From Syncephalastrum monosporum B8922 (Eukaryota > Mucoromycota > Mucoromycetes > Mucorales > Syncephalastraceae), in assembly GCA_000697355.1 (NCBI GenBank), contig JNEN01001256.1:248001-312000 (forward strand): a DNA stretch of 64,000 nt. The letters run 5' to 3'. Shown here piece by piece: positions 13,108-22,082 of this stretch; position 1 is the first letter of the stretch, and each line of letters begins with the position of its first letter. The position numbers were made by a program, and so were the translations under genes. Below the pieces are notes generated by a model. That model had not been told where the DNA came from and ran no database searches. It worked only from the letters and a program-made list of their open reading frames with translations.

Positions 13108-13426
13108 TCATTTTCCTTTGGCAGAGAATAGAGCCGCGTCTAATCTTGACGGGAGAAGGGTGTAAAGCGGGCAAGTCAGACCGACGAAGTTGGCGTCGTA
13201 CTTGGACAGCACCTGTAAGTCCTCGAATCATTTGACTGTACAGAGCGGTACCTTCACACCTTCCAGCTAGCTGAGAACGTCGCTGCGCGATTGGTGGTAT
13301 AAATGAATCGTTTTTTGACGCGTGGACAAAGTTCCATATTACCTTCGTTTCTCCATGTACACGGTGAGCACTCACGTATTCATCGATCTTGAAATAGCCC
13401 CCGCTGTTGTTGTACGGTATAGACAT
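13108..13426 (-). CDS. Small two-exon hypothetical protein (51 aa)
   Basis: Unrecognised candidate gene. Exon 1 (13426-13376) encodes MSIPYNNSGGYFKIDEY and ends at a canonical GTGAGT donor. Exon 2 (13212-13108) follows a CTTACAG acceptor and encodes VLSKYDANFVGLTCPLYTLL and a further 14 residues before TGA. Both junctions are in phase 0 and join without breaking the reading, giving 51 residues across a 163-nt intron. The leader directly before the ATG (AAGCAGCAG) looks ordinary. There is no signal peptide or membrane span. Codons in exon 2 are GC-rich at third positions, unlike the surrounding DNA. It could instead be the remnant of a longer gene. Confidence 0.4.
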
Positions 13427-14421
13427 CTGCTGCTTATCGTAAACGCCACGACTACTCCTTTGTGCGCCGCTTGTTTAATATGTTACCTATCTCGTGATTT
13501 TCAATTTTGTCGAGGCCATAGTGAGCGAAGGCCCGCTATTCACCGAATCTTCCTTTGACCGCTCTTCCATTTTTCCTTGTTCTTTGAGGGCATCCTCCAG
13601 AGCATGCAGTGCAACTATGCAGGATGATGCGAAAGAAATAGATTCCGTGGCCGCGCTATGATATTTCCGATTCATTAGGAGGTGAGGCCGAGTTCTTGAT
13701 TTTGTGATACAAGAATCAATCTCTTCAGCTTTTTTAAAGCAGTTGTGAAGCTATATCCTCATCAATAGTATAATAATTTTCATTTTCTTTTCTTGTTACT
13801 ATGATTATAGTTCTTATTCTAGTAAACTCATATATTTCTTGTGGTTCTCTCATAGCAGCATTACCATCATCAAGTGTAGCTAAGATTTGATATGTATTTT
13901 ATTTAGAATCATGGATCCGGTTATTATATGTACTAGATTATTTCGTATATATTTTGTTGTCCTGAGCAGAATCTACACATTTGCAAAGTCCAACATTCCA
14001 CGCAATAAACGATATCCAATAATCCATTGTCAAATCCTCTGTCTATCCTTGTCTATCTTTAGTCAATCTAAGTCAAAGCCCACTTGATTTCTGGTAAGCC
14101 TCTGCCCTGCCTCTGTCTCGCATGTTCGAAGACACCTGATGCTCAACTTCTAACACGAAGAGGTTTCTGACCAATATATGTAGTTCCTTCTGTCTTGCAC
14201 TAGATCTGTCAATCTTGTACTTCCGCTCTCTCTCCCTTTTGAATCCTGTTCTCCACAGCTTAACCACTTGCTCCCTTTGGACCTACGTAGGCCAGCATCC
14301 CATTCCTAATAGTCTCTGGCTGATTTTCTCGGATGTTCTTCCTTGTGCCTATCGTCATACTCCTTGGCTGAACCCTCCCAGTTCATATGCATCTGAAGCA
14401 AAGTAACTTTTATAGATGGCT
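13427..14421. other. Gene-poor AT-rich region
   Basis: Very AT-rich from about 13690 to 14060, with short T/A runs. No supported gene. Confidence 0.4.
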
Positions 14422-14566
14422 AGCTCAAGGAAGATATGAATGAACCGAAAATTGGCCTCAATTTCCCGTTTGCAGCTGTGTTGACCCTTATCCTGGGGCA
14501 ATATTTTTGCGGGAATTGCATATGAAGTTGAGACATGAAATTGTTGCGTGAAATTGACATATCGAG
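14422..14566 (+). repeat. Direct repeat copy 1 (145 bp)
   Basis: About 80 percent identical by eye to 15985-16130, in the same orientation. Shared blocks include TTGGCCTCAATTTCC, GTTTGCAGCT, TTGACCCTT, TTTTTGCGGG and GACATATC. Similarity stops abruptly after GACATATC(g/a)AG. Both copies open with AGCTCAAGG and a short frame ending in a stop. The repeat therefore looks like the last codons plus 3' flank of one element rather than a classical LTR. Confidence 0.8.
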
Positions 14567-14789
14567 CGTCTTACTCACTGATTTCAAACAATGTGGACAT
14601 TGATGCATGAATCGATACATAAAATCGAACGATTCGCTCATCATCTACCTCTTTCTTCGTTCTTCGTTCTTCCTCCCTCCCCTCTCCCTTCTCCCTTCTC
14701 CCTTCTCCCATTCTGTTTTCTTTCTTTTTTCCATACGCGCTTCTTTTTTCCAACCCCATTGCCACAAGTGCCTCCTATATTCCCTTTGA

Positions 14790-15149
14790 ATGGTCGGCAA
14801 AGGGTACGAAATGATATACTGACATCCATATTGGGAGGTTGCTCATCCGTATTATAACTTATCTCAAACAATAGAAAGAAAAGAGCCCGAACTACTGGCG
14901 AGGACCTGTACGAGGACAATGATGACGAAGGTCCTCTCGATAAAAGGTATTATATTATAATAGTGTCGGCAATAACATCAATCTCGTATCATTATGGTTA
15001 TTCATATTCGGATATCACGACAGTGGACGAGACCAAAAGCGAGCGCGTCTTTGATACCCGCACTTATCGACTGTGCAGTACTACGGCTCTTGGGTGGACA
15101 TCTTTGTATCTGGTCCTATCCCAGGTGGAGACGACCAACCTTGTCATTC
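14790..15149 (+). pseudogene. Decayed multi-exon gene fragment with internal TGA
   Basis: A long CT-rich leader (14641-14765) precedes an ATG at 14790. Splicing 14790-14803, 14875-14946 and 15024-15149 at good GT-AG sites gives a basic/acidic N-terminus (MVGKGKKRARTTGEDLYEDN, then acidic residues). The same frame then hits TGA at 15052-15054. Beyond it the frame stays open and protein-like (VQYYGSWVDIFVSGPIPGGD) up to a GTAAGT donor at 15150. Reverse-transcriptase debris in the opposite orientation begins soon after. I read this as a gene killed by a nonsense change and truncated by a retroelement. I do not recognise the family, and the model is hand-built. Confidence 0.4.
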
Positions 15150-15182
15150 GTAAGTTTCAAACCTGATTGTGTATGCTGTGTT

Positions 15183-15358
15183 TTAAATCGACTCGGGATT
15201 CAGGAAAGCTTGATTAAATCCTGCGCGCATGTCCAAGGCCGAGAATATTTTGCTGTTCCCAAGGAGTCAAGTGCTTCGTCAATACGTGGTGTTGCATAAA
15301 CGTCTCTGCGGGTGATCGAGCTCAGTTTGCGGTAATTGATGACCAGGCGGTAGTCTCC
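15183..15358 (-). pseudogene. Ty3/gypsy reverse transcriptase fragment
   Basis: On the minus strand 15358-15230 reads GDYRLVINYRKLSSITRRD, then TPRIDEALDSLGTAKYS. A one-base shift restores FSALDMRAGFNQAFLNPES. This is the core of a Ty3/gypsy reverse transcriptase, around the conserved Tyr-Arg-Lys-Leu and Leu-Asp regions that precede the YxDD motif. No catalytic YxDD, RNase H or integrase follows. It is a dead, frameshifted fragment of a long terminal repeat retrotransposon. Confidence 0.85.
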
Positions 15359-15465
15359 GGTATTTTTTTCTGACAAGGATCATGGGTGACGCCCACGGCC
15401 TGTTCGATGGTCGTTAATTCCAGGGCGACAGAATTTACCGAGTTCGATTTGAACTTGTCGAGCGC

Positions 15466-16002
15466 ATGACGGCCGGCCAGCAAAAGCTCTTCTTTCACAC
15501 AGCCAAGCAATATCTGAGTGTGATGTTTAGTGAGATTGAATTAGTACCGCGCTGGAAGAATATCGTCTCCATCTCGTTCGAACTGAACCTCACCGCGCGC
15601 CACATCCGCTTGTATTTCAACCACCTCCGCAACCGCTATCGGCTCGAGCTGAGCCTGACCGACTTGATCGATGGCATTGCCCTCACCCGCAAACACGCGC
15701 ATAAAGGCCCAGTCGCCCCGATCCATTTCACGCGATATGCCCATGAAGTCTGGAAGACCGAGCACGGCCCCGCAGACCAGACGAAGGTGGAGATCTCACG
15801 CGGGAACCTGCAGCGGCGGTTCGACCTCCATCACTCGCGCCTCTGCGATCAAGAAACACGCTCTAAGCGAGCCGAGATTGCCGCACGCACCGCCCAGGAA
15901 AAATACGAGCACCTGGTTTGGCTGTTGTAAGTTGAAGACGATCGGCGGCGGACGATCGAGCGTGATTATGCGCAGCTCGATATTAGCTCAAGGGGGAAAT
16001 AA
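15466..16002 (+). pseudogene. Unknown ORF with one nonsense codon, ends inside the direct repeat
   Basis: From ATG 15466 the plus-strand frame is open with strong GC-rich third positions (for example ARHIRLYFNHLRNRYRLEL). It is interrupted only by TAA at 15928-15930, then continues as VEDDRRRTIERDYAQLDI and stops at 16000-16002. The second half is charged and coiled-coil-like. The frame is also open upstream to about 15412, where it meets the oppositely oriented reverse-transcriptase debris. The last six codons lie inside the 145-bp repeat. The family is not recognised; it may be an ORF of a mobile element or a host gene remnant. Confidence 0.45.
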
Positions 16003-16130
16003 ATGAAGCGAGATTTGGCCTCAATTTCCTGTTTGCAGCTTTGTTGACCCTTTTCCTGCGGCAAATTTTTTTGCGGGCACTGCACATTAAGTCGAGACAT
16101 GGCATTGTTACATGAAATGGACATATCAAG
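15985..16130 (+). repeat. Direct repeat copy 2 (146 bp)
   Basis: Partner of 14422-14566, same orientation, about 1.56 kb apart. It begins within the final codons of the preceding broken ORF and runs into its 3' flank. Confidence 0.8.
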
Positions 16131-17421
16131 TCATGCGGGGACGGTCGGTTCATGGTTCCCGTTAATCGTGGATTTATTCGACGAAAGTTCAGGTTTTCGT
16201 AGAGTTTTCATGTGCCGTTATTAGGACAGTAACCTTTCTATCGGACTCTGTACAATATTTTACCATCCAGGTTAGTGTTGTGTGCAAATGATGCGCTCGA
16301 CTATACATGCTGGTTCGGCCGAGACATCTTGTGAGATCAACTTTAGCTGAGACGGTGGTATGTTGTTAGGCAGTAAGTCTCCCTTTTCATCCTTGAGGAT
16401 GTAGGAGCCTCATTTTGTTATGCGCACAGCAAATAGCAGTCCTTCATGCTCTGGGTGCAACTTATTTTCCTTTTGTAATACGCGTTTCATTACGTAACTG
16501 TCCGGGGAAAATTCAATTGCAGTAAACACGACTTCACTTATGTGGTCGATGCGCTTCATCAAGTCTTCACTTACCCTTACTGTCTCAGCAGTAGATGGGG
16601 GTATAAAACATTGGAAATACGTGAGATGCGTCTAAGTACTCGAAATGAGCAGCCTTATATATTAAAAAAATGAGGCGACCTTGTAGGACAATTCCCCAAA
16701 AATAACGAGAATAAACCACACGCTCTTGGCTTATGTCGTCAGATATATAATGACTGAGATATCTAGAGCATGTACGCCCGTTTTAAACTTGAAATACGAT
16801 AGATTTAGGCATTAACATATTATTTATCTTGGGCGTCTCTATGATGACCCATCCAGTCTATAAGGATATCAGTTACGACTATATGTACTATATTTATGAG
16901 GGTTCTTTTCGAAAGCGTTTGTATACATGTCTTTGCTGCAAGACTGCTCAGCTTTTTCTGCAAATCTTTCTTCTCGATAACATATCCGCCTCAGGTGAGA
17001 GACAAGAAGCATGTACACATGAACCCTGCTGCTTCAATGGCGTCCCTTCCCAATTTAGGCATTTGACTCTGGGATCGTCAACACACATATATGCTCGTAA
17101 AGACATGCCTTATCGTATGCTATCCTCGTCAAGTACAGAACAACTCCATCTTTAGCTCTCCCCACAATCTGAGGTCCATTTTTACAAGAGAGAAACTGAC
17201 CGTGTAACTTAACTGAGATCTCTCTACATAGGGTAAAAATGTTCTCAGTTTTTCAGACATTCACAGTGTATTGATGTCATCTTACACCCTTATCGCTCCA
17301 CATTTATAAGAGTCATCTTTTTCCTGTGTTGTCTCTACCCCCTTTTCTCTTTTCTTTCTTTCTTCTCCTATTTTCATGGCGTGATCAAGGAAAGCAATAC
17401 AGACACCCATAGATCCTCGTT
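16131..17421. other. Gene-poor region
   Basis: AT-rich DNA. A 108-codon frame at 16829-17155 has no recognisable features. A CT-rich tract at 17328-17385 resembles the leaders seen before genes in this window, but the ATG after it closes after two codons. Confidence 0.4.
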
Positions 17422-17694
17422 TTGGTCCCTTTCACAGGCACAGACTATGGTATCCGCACCTTAGCGGTCTCCATTAGTATGGAAGATCCAGTTCCGTACA
17501 AGATACACAAGATCACGGTCATAAGATACTGGCTTGTCCATAGGGGTATGGCCACGCAAGGTCGGGAAAGCATGGCTGCCAAACGCATTGCGCGTGCAGG
17601 AAAAGATTGGATAATGGAAGGCCAGGCACCGCTGCCATTCAACAAGGGGGCGATTATTAAGGTGCTGCTGAAACAAACGGCGGATGATCGCTAG
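17422..17694 (+). pseudogene. Open frame with RuvC-like GTDYGIRTLAV motif, possible TnpB/Fanzor remnant
   Basis: A 90-codon frame starts VPFTGTDYGIRTLAVSISM, which resembles the RuvC-I strand (hydrophobic-G-x-D-x-G-x-x-x-hydrophobic) of transposon-encoded TnpB/Fanzor nucleases. PVPYKIHKITV follows. No bridge helix, RuvC-II/III or zinc ribbon is visible downstream, so if the match is real this is a small remnant. The homology is from memory of motif shape and is weak. It could also be a chance frame. Confidence 0.28.
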
Positions 17695-18005
17695 TTTCTT
17701 TTTGCGTACTGGATCCTTCACATCCCTTTTCTTAAGAACAAGCTGTCTGCAAGATATCTGTACTTTATCAAACGATTCTATAATCATAAATAAAAATCAA
17801 ACTACAAATACAACTGCTTTACATGTGTTCGCTCTCACCTGGCTCTCTCTACTCACGTTTATTCGCTTTCAGAATTCATTCATGAGTCTAATTCATGAGT
17901 CGTGGAAACAGCAAGGCCTACAAGCCACAGTGCTGAAGCAAAATACCATAGAAATGTAGTAAGCTGTGTACTTTAGAGGAGGTCTTAAGTAGCATAGGAT
18001 ATATT
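17695..18005. other. Short intergenic region
   Basis: No gene seen. The likely leader of the small peptide gene at 18006 lies at its end. Confidence 0.4.
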
Positions 18006-18146
18006 ATGCGCTCCTTCCTTTTCTTGACTGCCATGGCTGTCATCTTTCTCTTCGGCGGTGCCAACACTCAATTAGGTCCTGTCGTTAATGGTGTCACCGG
18101 TTCTGTTATTGGGCCTCCTCCTCCCGACAGTGACATTGCTCTATGA
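18006..18146 (+). CDS. Small secreted peptide candidate (46 aa)
   Basis: The frame ATG 18006 to TGA 18144-18146 encodes 46 residues. MRSFLFLTAMAVIFLFGGAN is a textbook signal peptide with Arg at position 2, a 15-residue hydrophobic core and a small-residue cleavage site around Ala19-Asn20. The mature part is about 26 residues, ending in VIGPPPPDSDIAL. It has no cysteines, so it is not a classical defensin-like effector; a secreted signalling or matrix peptide is possible but unproven. It is too short for ordinary gene finders. I see no intron signals within it. Confidence 0.45.
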   Translation: MRSFLFLTAMAVIFLFGGANTQLGPVVNGVTGSVIGPPPPDSDIAL

Positions 18147-19585
18147 GACTCTCCACTCATTCCAAGGTTCATTTCTTAAAGAAAAGTTTCTTCTGATTAT
18201 GCGTGAACGACTTTTATACTGCCTTTAGCACCTTGTTATTGAAATATTTACGAGTAATCACCCACAAACCTTGCTATTTAAGATCAGACGTGAGCCATAT
18301 CAATAGTTGCGAATGATGGCTTTTGTTGTCCTAGATCTCCTGGCTTATTATCGCCACTACAGCCGGCCGCCTCAGTAATACATACTTTTATTGTGTATAG
18401 TACTCACATTTGTACTTCCCCTCCCACTTTCTCCTCATGTATGTGCTGCTTTATATGTTTCCATGTCAGGACGTATGTCCTTATAGATACAAGTCAGTTT
18501 TATACGGGTGAGTGGTATTTTACATACATGTGAACCACTGCTCTTTACTTTTGTGGTGCAAAGAAAACATTTGAGGTCTCACGAGGAGGCTCTTTGTAAA
18601 ATGAGTATATATACGGGATCGAGTTTGATCACGGCCAGCCTGCTGCTCAGTACGGGGCTTCACATCCTCGTCCACAAGCCTAGGTTTTTTGCGTTGTTCT
18701 AATAGTCAATCGCTGTAGTCGAGGAAGACTCGACCTAGGCCTGAATAATGAGAGAAGGCCACATTAACAGCGCTCTTGAGGTAGACGCCCGCTCAATAAA
18801 CAGATGTGTCGTCTTACCGTCTGTTGATGCTGTCGTGACTTACGAGTGGCAGGATGAATGAAACCAGCTATGGTATTCTTGTCACTGAAATAGCTCTGGA
18901 AAGCCGTCGTGGAGGCGCCCTTGGCCGCATAAAAATGTATTTTGGGAGATTGTGACCTGGTTGTAGAAGAGTGTGGAGATCGCCGCCCACGCAAAGAACG
19001 ATAGCACCAATTTTGCTATGCATGATACGCAGACAACAGGCACCAGTCGACTGACAAGTAATAGGAAATCAAATCTATGACATTTTCCCTCATGTGTAGT
19101 GCCTATTCCTCTGTAAAATCTAAAGCTCGTTGACGACAACGTTTCAGCTGAGATTGGACATGGTAATGACTCCTTACATAAACAAACAAACATCTGTCTC
19201 TCGATTCCTCATCTATAATAATAATAACTAGAATGGCCAAAGATTAAGTGGAGGTTGTGATGACCCGAAGCCGCAGGTGCTCACTCACACCCTGAGGGCA
19301 ATCAGAGTGTCATTCTTGGACGAAGCGAAGTGAGTCCCACCACTTGTTCGTACCGCCTCACTCCTACGCCACTTACTTGCAATCTCATAACATTTGTCCG
19401 TCAGACACACGATTTGAATGGGAGAACGTGGATCAAGAAGAAACCGTCGCTGCTGCCCTGCCCTCAGATATGTCGGCGCCACTGAAGCCGTCTGTGACGG
19501 AGGATCCAGAGCTGATACCAAGTTATAAGACACGGAGTTACAAGGAAGGCAACGGGCGGGGCGCACTTGACGCGACGGGTGAAAG
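18147..19585. other. Gene-poor region
   Basis: Several 60-100 codon frames overlap on both strands without domain signals. The plus frame from 19344 (RFEWENVDQEETVAAALPSD) is hydrophilic and might be an upstream exon of the zinc-finger candidate at 19586, but I cannot find a convincing splice connection. Confidence 0.35.
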
Positions 19586-20064
19586 GCGCTTCTCGATCAT
19601 ATTAACGACTACCGCCAACTGGAGTATATTGTGGATTTCGAAAGAGACCAAGGTAATATCAAATAAAAATGGGATGAGCTCTGTTAGTCCAATGCTTCTG
19701 TCTTTCTTGTTCAGTTGCTGTATCTGTCAAATGGCAACGGAAGAAGGTGACCTACTATGCCCATATTGCAAGGCAGCCTTTCAATCTTCCTCTGCGATCA
19801 AAAAGCATTTGAGCTGGCGTGGAGGGAGATGTGAAGCCGACAAAGGTACGGCACTCGAGTAAGCAAGACTTATAACACACTAATATTTTCGTTGTATTCT
19901 GACCAGGTTCTCGCAACCTGAACCTTGACGATGAGCATGACGTTGTGGGTTTTGGCATGGTCTATATGACCTACGCGGCACTTGGTAGGTTCGTGCAGTG
20001 TGTTGTTCTTAACCAGAGGGAATAATCGTAGCTATATGAGGATAGGGTACTACTATATAGTTCG
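19586..20064 (+). CDS. Possible multi-exon zinc-finger protein fragment
   Basis: Hand-assembled exons 19586-19652, 19744-19845 and 19907-19984 join in frame. They encode LLDHINDYRQLEYIVDFERD, then LLCPYCKAAFQSSSAIKKHL with SWRGGRC (a C-x2-C-x12-H-x6-C arrangement), then NLNLDDEHDVVGFGMVYMTY. A final exon may run into ALGYYYIVRNETSKAYKKGF near 20045-20100. The start codon is not located. The finger spacing is not a standard C2H2, so the metal-binding claim is tentative. It may be a degenerate gene. The end coordinate is approximate. Confidence 0.3.
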
Positions 20065-21093
20065 CAATGAGACCAGTAAAGCTTATAAAAAAGGCTTTGC
20101 GAAATAATACGCAACCTACGACATTTACATTCCTCTGCCGCATTACGAACCTTGTGATGACTGTTTGGCTGTCCCCTTCGGGTCCAAGTCGACAGTACTC
20201 GTTTTCACAAGCAGCTGTCCAAGCGTGCCAATCCATGGAGGCGAGCGAGGACGAGAAATCCAAACGAGTGGATCATTGGGAAGCCGCAAACCGAAACCAT
20301 AGCTCTGATAGAAGATGCCGAGTCAGCACAGAAAGCAGAATACAACGCTTTCACACATGCCGTAAACGTTCAGCGAAAGGCAGCCAGGCGCTTCGTTTGC
20401 GAGCCTACTGTTTCAGCAAAACGAAAATTACACAAAACGCCCTCCTATGAGCAACGTTTCATGTTGAATAGAATTGTGAGGCTTGTCCGGACTAGCCGAA
20501 CCAGAACTCATCAAGTGCGATCTCTCTTAACGTTATTAGCGAGAAAAATAAAACATAACCAATAAACATGTTTCTAAGTGAAGTTGTGACTCAAAAATGC
20601 ATTCAGCCTTAGTTTAGAGAGTGGCCGACGCGCCCTGAGCACGTATCGACGACCCCGGCTCCGACCGCTTAGATATGTAGAATAAATGAAGTGTAGTCCA
20701 TGAGAGCTGATTTCGGAACTCGTAGGCTAGTTGAAGATGTTAAAAAGAACAACTCTCTTAAGAGCCATTTATGTCCAACAAATTATTGCTTGCAATTATA
20801 TCCGTAGTATGCATATGCAGTCGCGTCTGCAGATTCTTTTTTAGCTCGCGTCAAAGCTGTTCTGTACTGTATGTACAGTACTGGGGTACAACTGCAGTAT
20901 GCAAATGAACCATATATCACGTCATATGGTAAATCCGCGTTTGAATCGGTAGCCCGTTTTTTCAGTAAAAGCTTCCAATCAATCACAGTTCTTCCTCATA
21001 CCAGATGCTAAATTTGTTTGATTTATTGATAGGGATGATTTGCAAGCTACTATAATTTTGGTGAGGGGCACAAGAGGAATGGGAGACATCATC
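20065..21093. other. Gene-poor region
   Basis: A 127-codon plus frame (20067-20450) is basic and Ser-rich with no recognisable domain. The rest is AT-rich and I see no gene. Confidence 0.35.
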
Positions 21094-21230
21094 TGTGAGA
21101 GGTGTACTGTGCTGTGAGAAGTGTACTATGCTATGAGAGGTGTACTATGCTATGAGAGGTGTACTGTGCCATGAGAGGTGTACTGTGCCATGAGAGGTGT
21201 ACTGTGCTATGAGAGGTGTACTGTGCTATG
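21094..21230 (+). repeat. 19-bp minisatellite, 7 copies
   Basis: Seven tandem units of the form (t/c)(a/g)TGAGAGGTGTACTGTGC plus a partial eighth unit, differing mainly at positions 1, 2 and 16. The array lies about 60 nt past the stop codon of the minus-strand gene at 21290-22054, and so probably in its 3' untranslated region. Confidence 0.9.
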
Positions 21231-21289
21231 TAAGTCCGGATTTATGCCGTACTTTGAAACGGCGAATGAATGATAAGGTGATCTCCTGA

Positions 21290-22054
21290 CTAACACGCGG
21301 TTCCCATGCGAGCCAAATCCTTCACTGGCTTTCGAAAGACACCACGCGGCGGTTTGGGCGGCCCAGATAGGCGAGGCTTCTGTTGTTTCTCTTGGCGTGG
21401 GTGATTGATGATTTCGAAACCCATAGATAGCGCTGGAAGCATTGCCACGGTCTTGGTAGAGGGATTTGAAGAGGCACGGGGTGCGGCGACGAGAGAAGGC
21501 CGTTGCGCGAAGCGAAGAGGCAGGCGTGGCGCGCAGGCTGACTTTGTCGGTATTGGTGAAGAATAAAACTGGGTGCTGGCAGCATTCACGTCCTCTCGGC
21601 GATTGCTGTCTTCTTGTAGGATGACAAAGCCCTCATCGTTCATATCAGAGTGACTAGCAATATCTTGGAACCGGCCGGCATGGCGCGTTGGATCTTGTAT
21701 GGGTTTACCGCGTTTATCCTGGGAGACTGTCTTGAAAGTTTCTTGAATGGAGTGTACAGCAACGAAACCATCCTCAAGGTCGGTTGTGGCCAGATTCATC
21801 TTCTCGACACGGCTAGCCTTCGGATAACCATTCACAGCGGCTGAAATGCCCCACGGACAGAGTTGATACACCACGGTAGATAACGAGTCAAGAAGCCACT
21901 TGCAAGGAGTAGTAGGCTTTTCCGTATGGCGCGACGCTGCTCGAAGTCTGTCTTGCTCATTATGCGGTTGTTTCAGCTCGCTCAAAGCGGCAGCCTTGAA
22001 CGTAGTCACGGCGTTCCAGACAGCAAGCAGGAAAGTAAGTTCAAAGAAGCCCAT
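21290..22054 (-). CDS. Unknown membrane-anchored protein with two LIR/AIM-like motifs
   Basis: Single-exon gene, 254 residues from the ATG at 22054. I prefer this to the in-frame ATG at 22126 because the short form starts directly with a hydrophobic anchor (MGFFELTFLLAVWNAVTTF), and the extra codons run through a 7-bp repeat. A second apolar stretch (WLLDSLSTVVYQLCPWGISA) lies at residues 53-72. After it come two similar acidic-aromatic motifs, LEDGFVAVHSI (Phe97) and MNDEGFVILQED (Phe143). Both fit the [WFY]xx[LIV] core used to bind Atg8. The tail is Pro/Arg/Lys-rich. I do not recognise the family; a selective-autophagy adaptor is an inference from motifs only. Confidence 0.6.
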   Translation of the reverse strand: MGFFELTFLLAVWNAVTTFKAAALSELKQPHNEQDRLRAASRHTEKPTTPCKWLLDSLSTVVYQLCPWGISAAVNGYPKASRVEKMNLATTDLEDGFVAVHSIQETFKTVSQDKRGKPIQDPTRHAGRFQDIASHSDMNDEGFVILQEDSNRREDVNAASTQFYSSPIPTKSACAPRLPLRFAQRPSLVAAPRASSNPSTKTVAMLPALSMGFEIINHPRQEKQQKPRLSGPPKPPRGVFRKPVKDLARMGTAC

Positions 22055-22082
22055 AGTGAGAAGTGAGAAGTGAGAAGTGAGA
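22055..22082 (-). repeat. 7-bp tandem repeat in the leader of the preceding gene
   Basis: Four copies of AGTGAGA (TCTCACT on the coding strand) lie immediately before the chosen ATG, forming a CT-rich leader. Confidence 0.8.
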
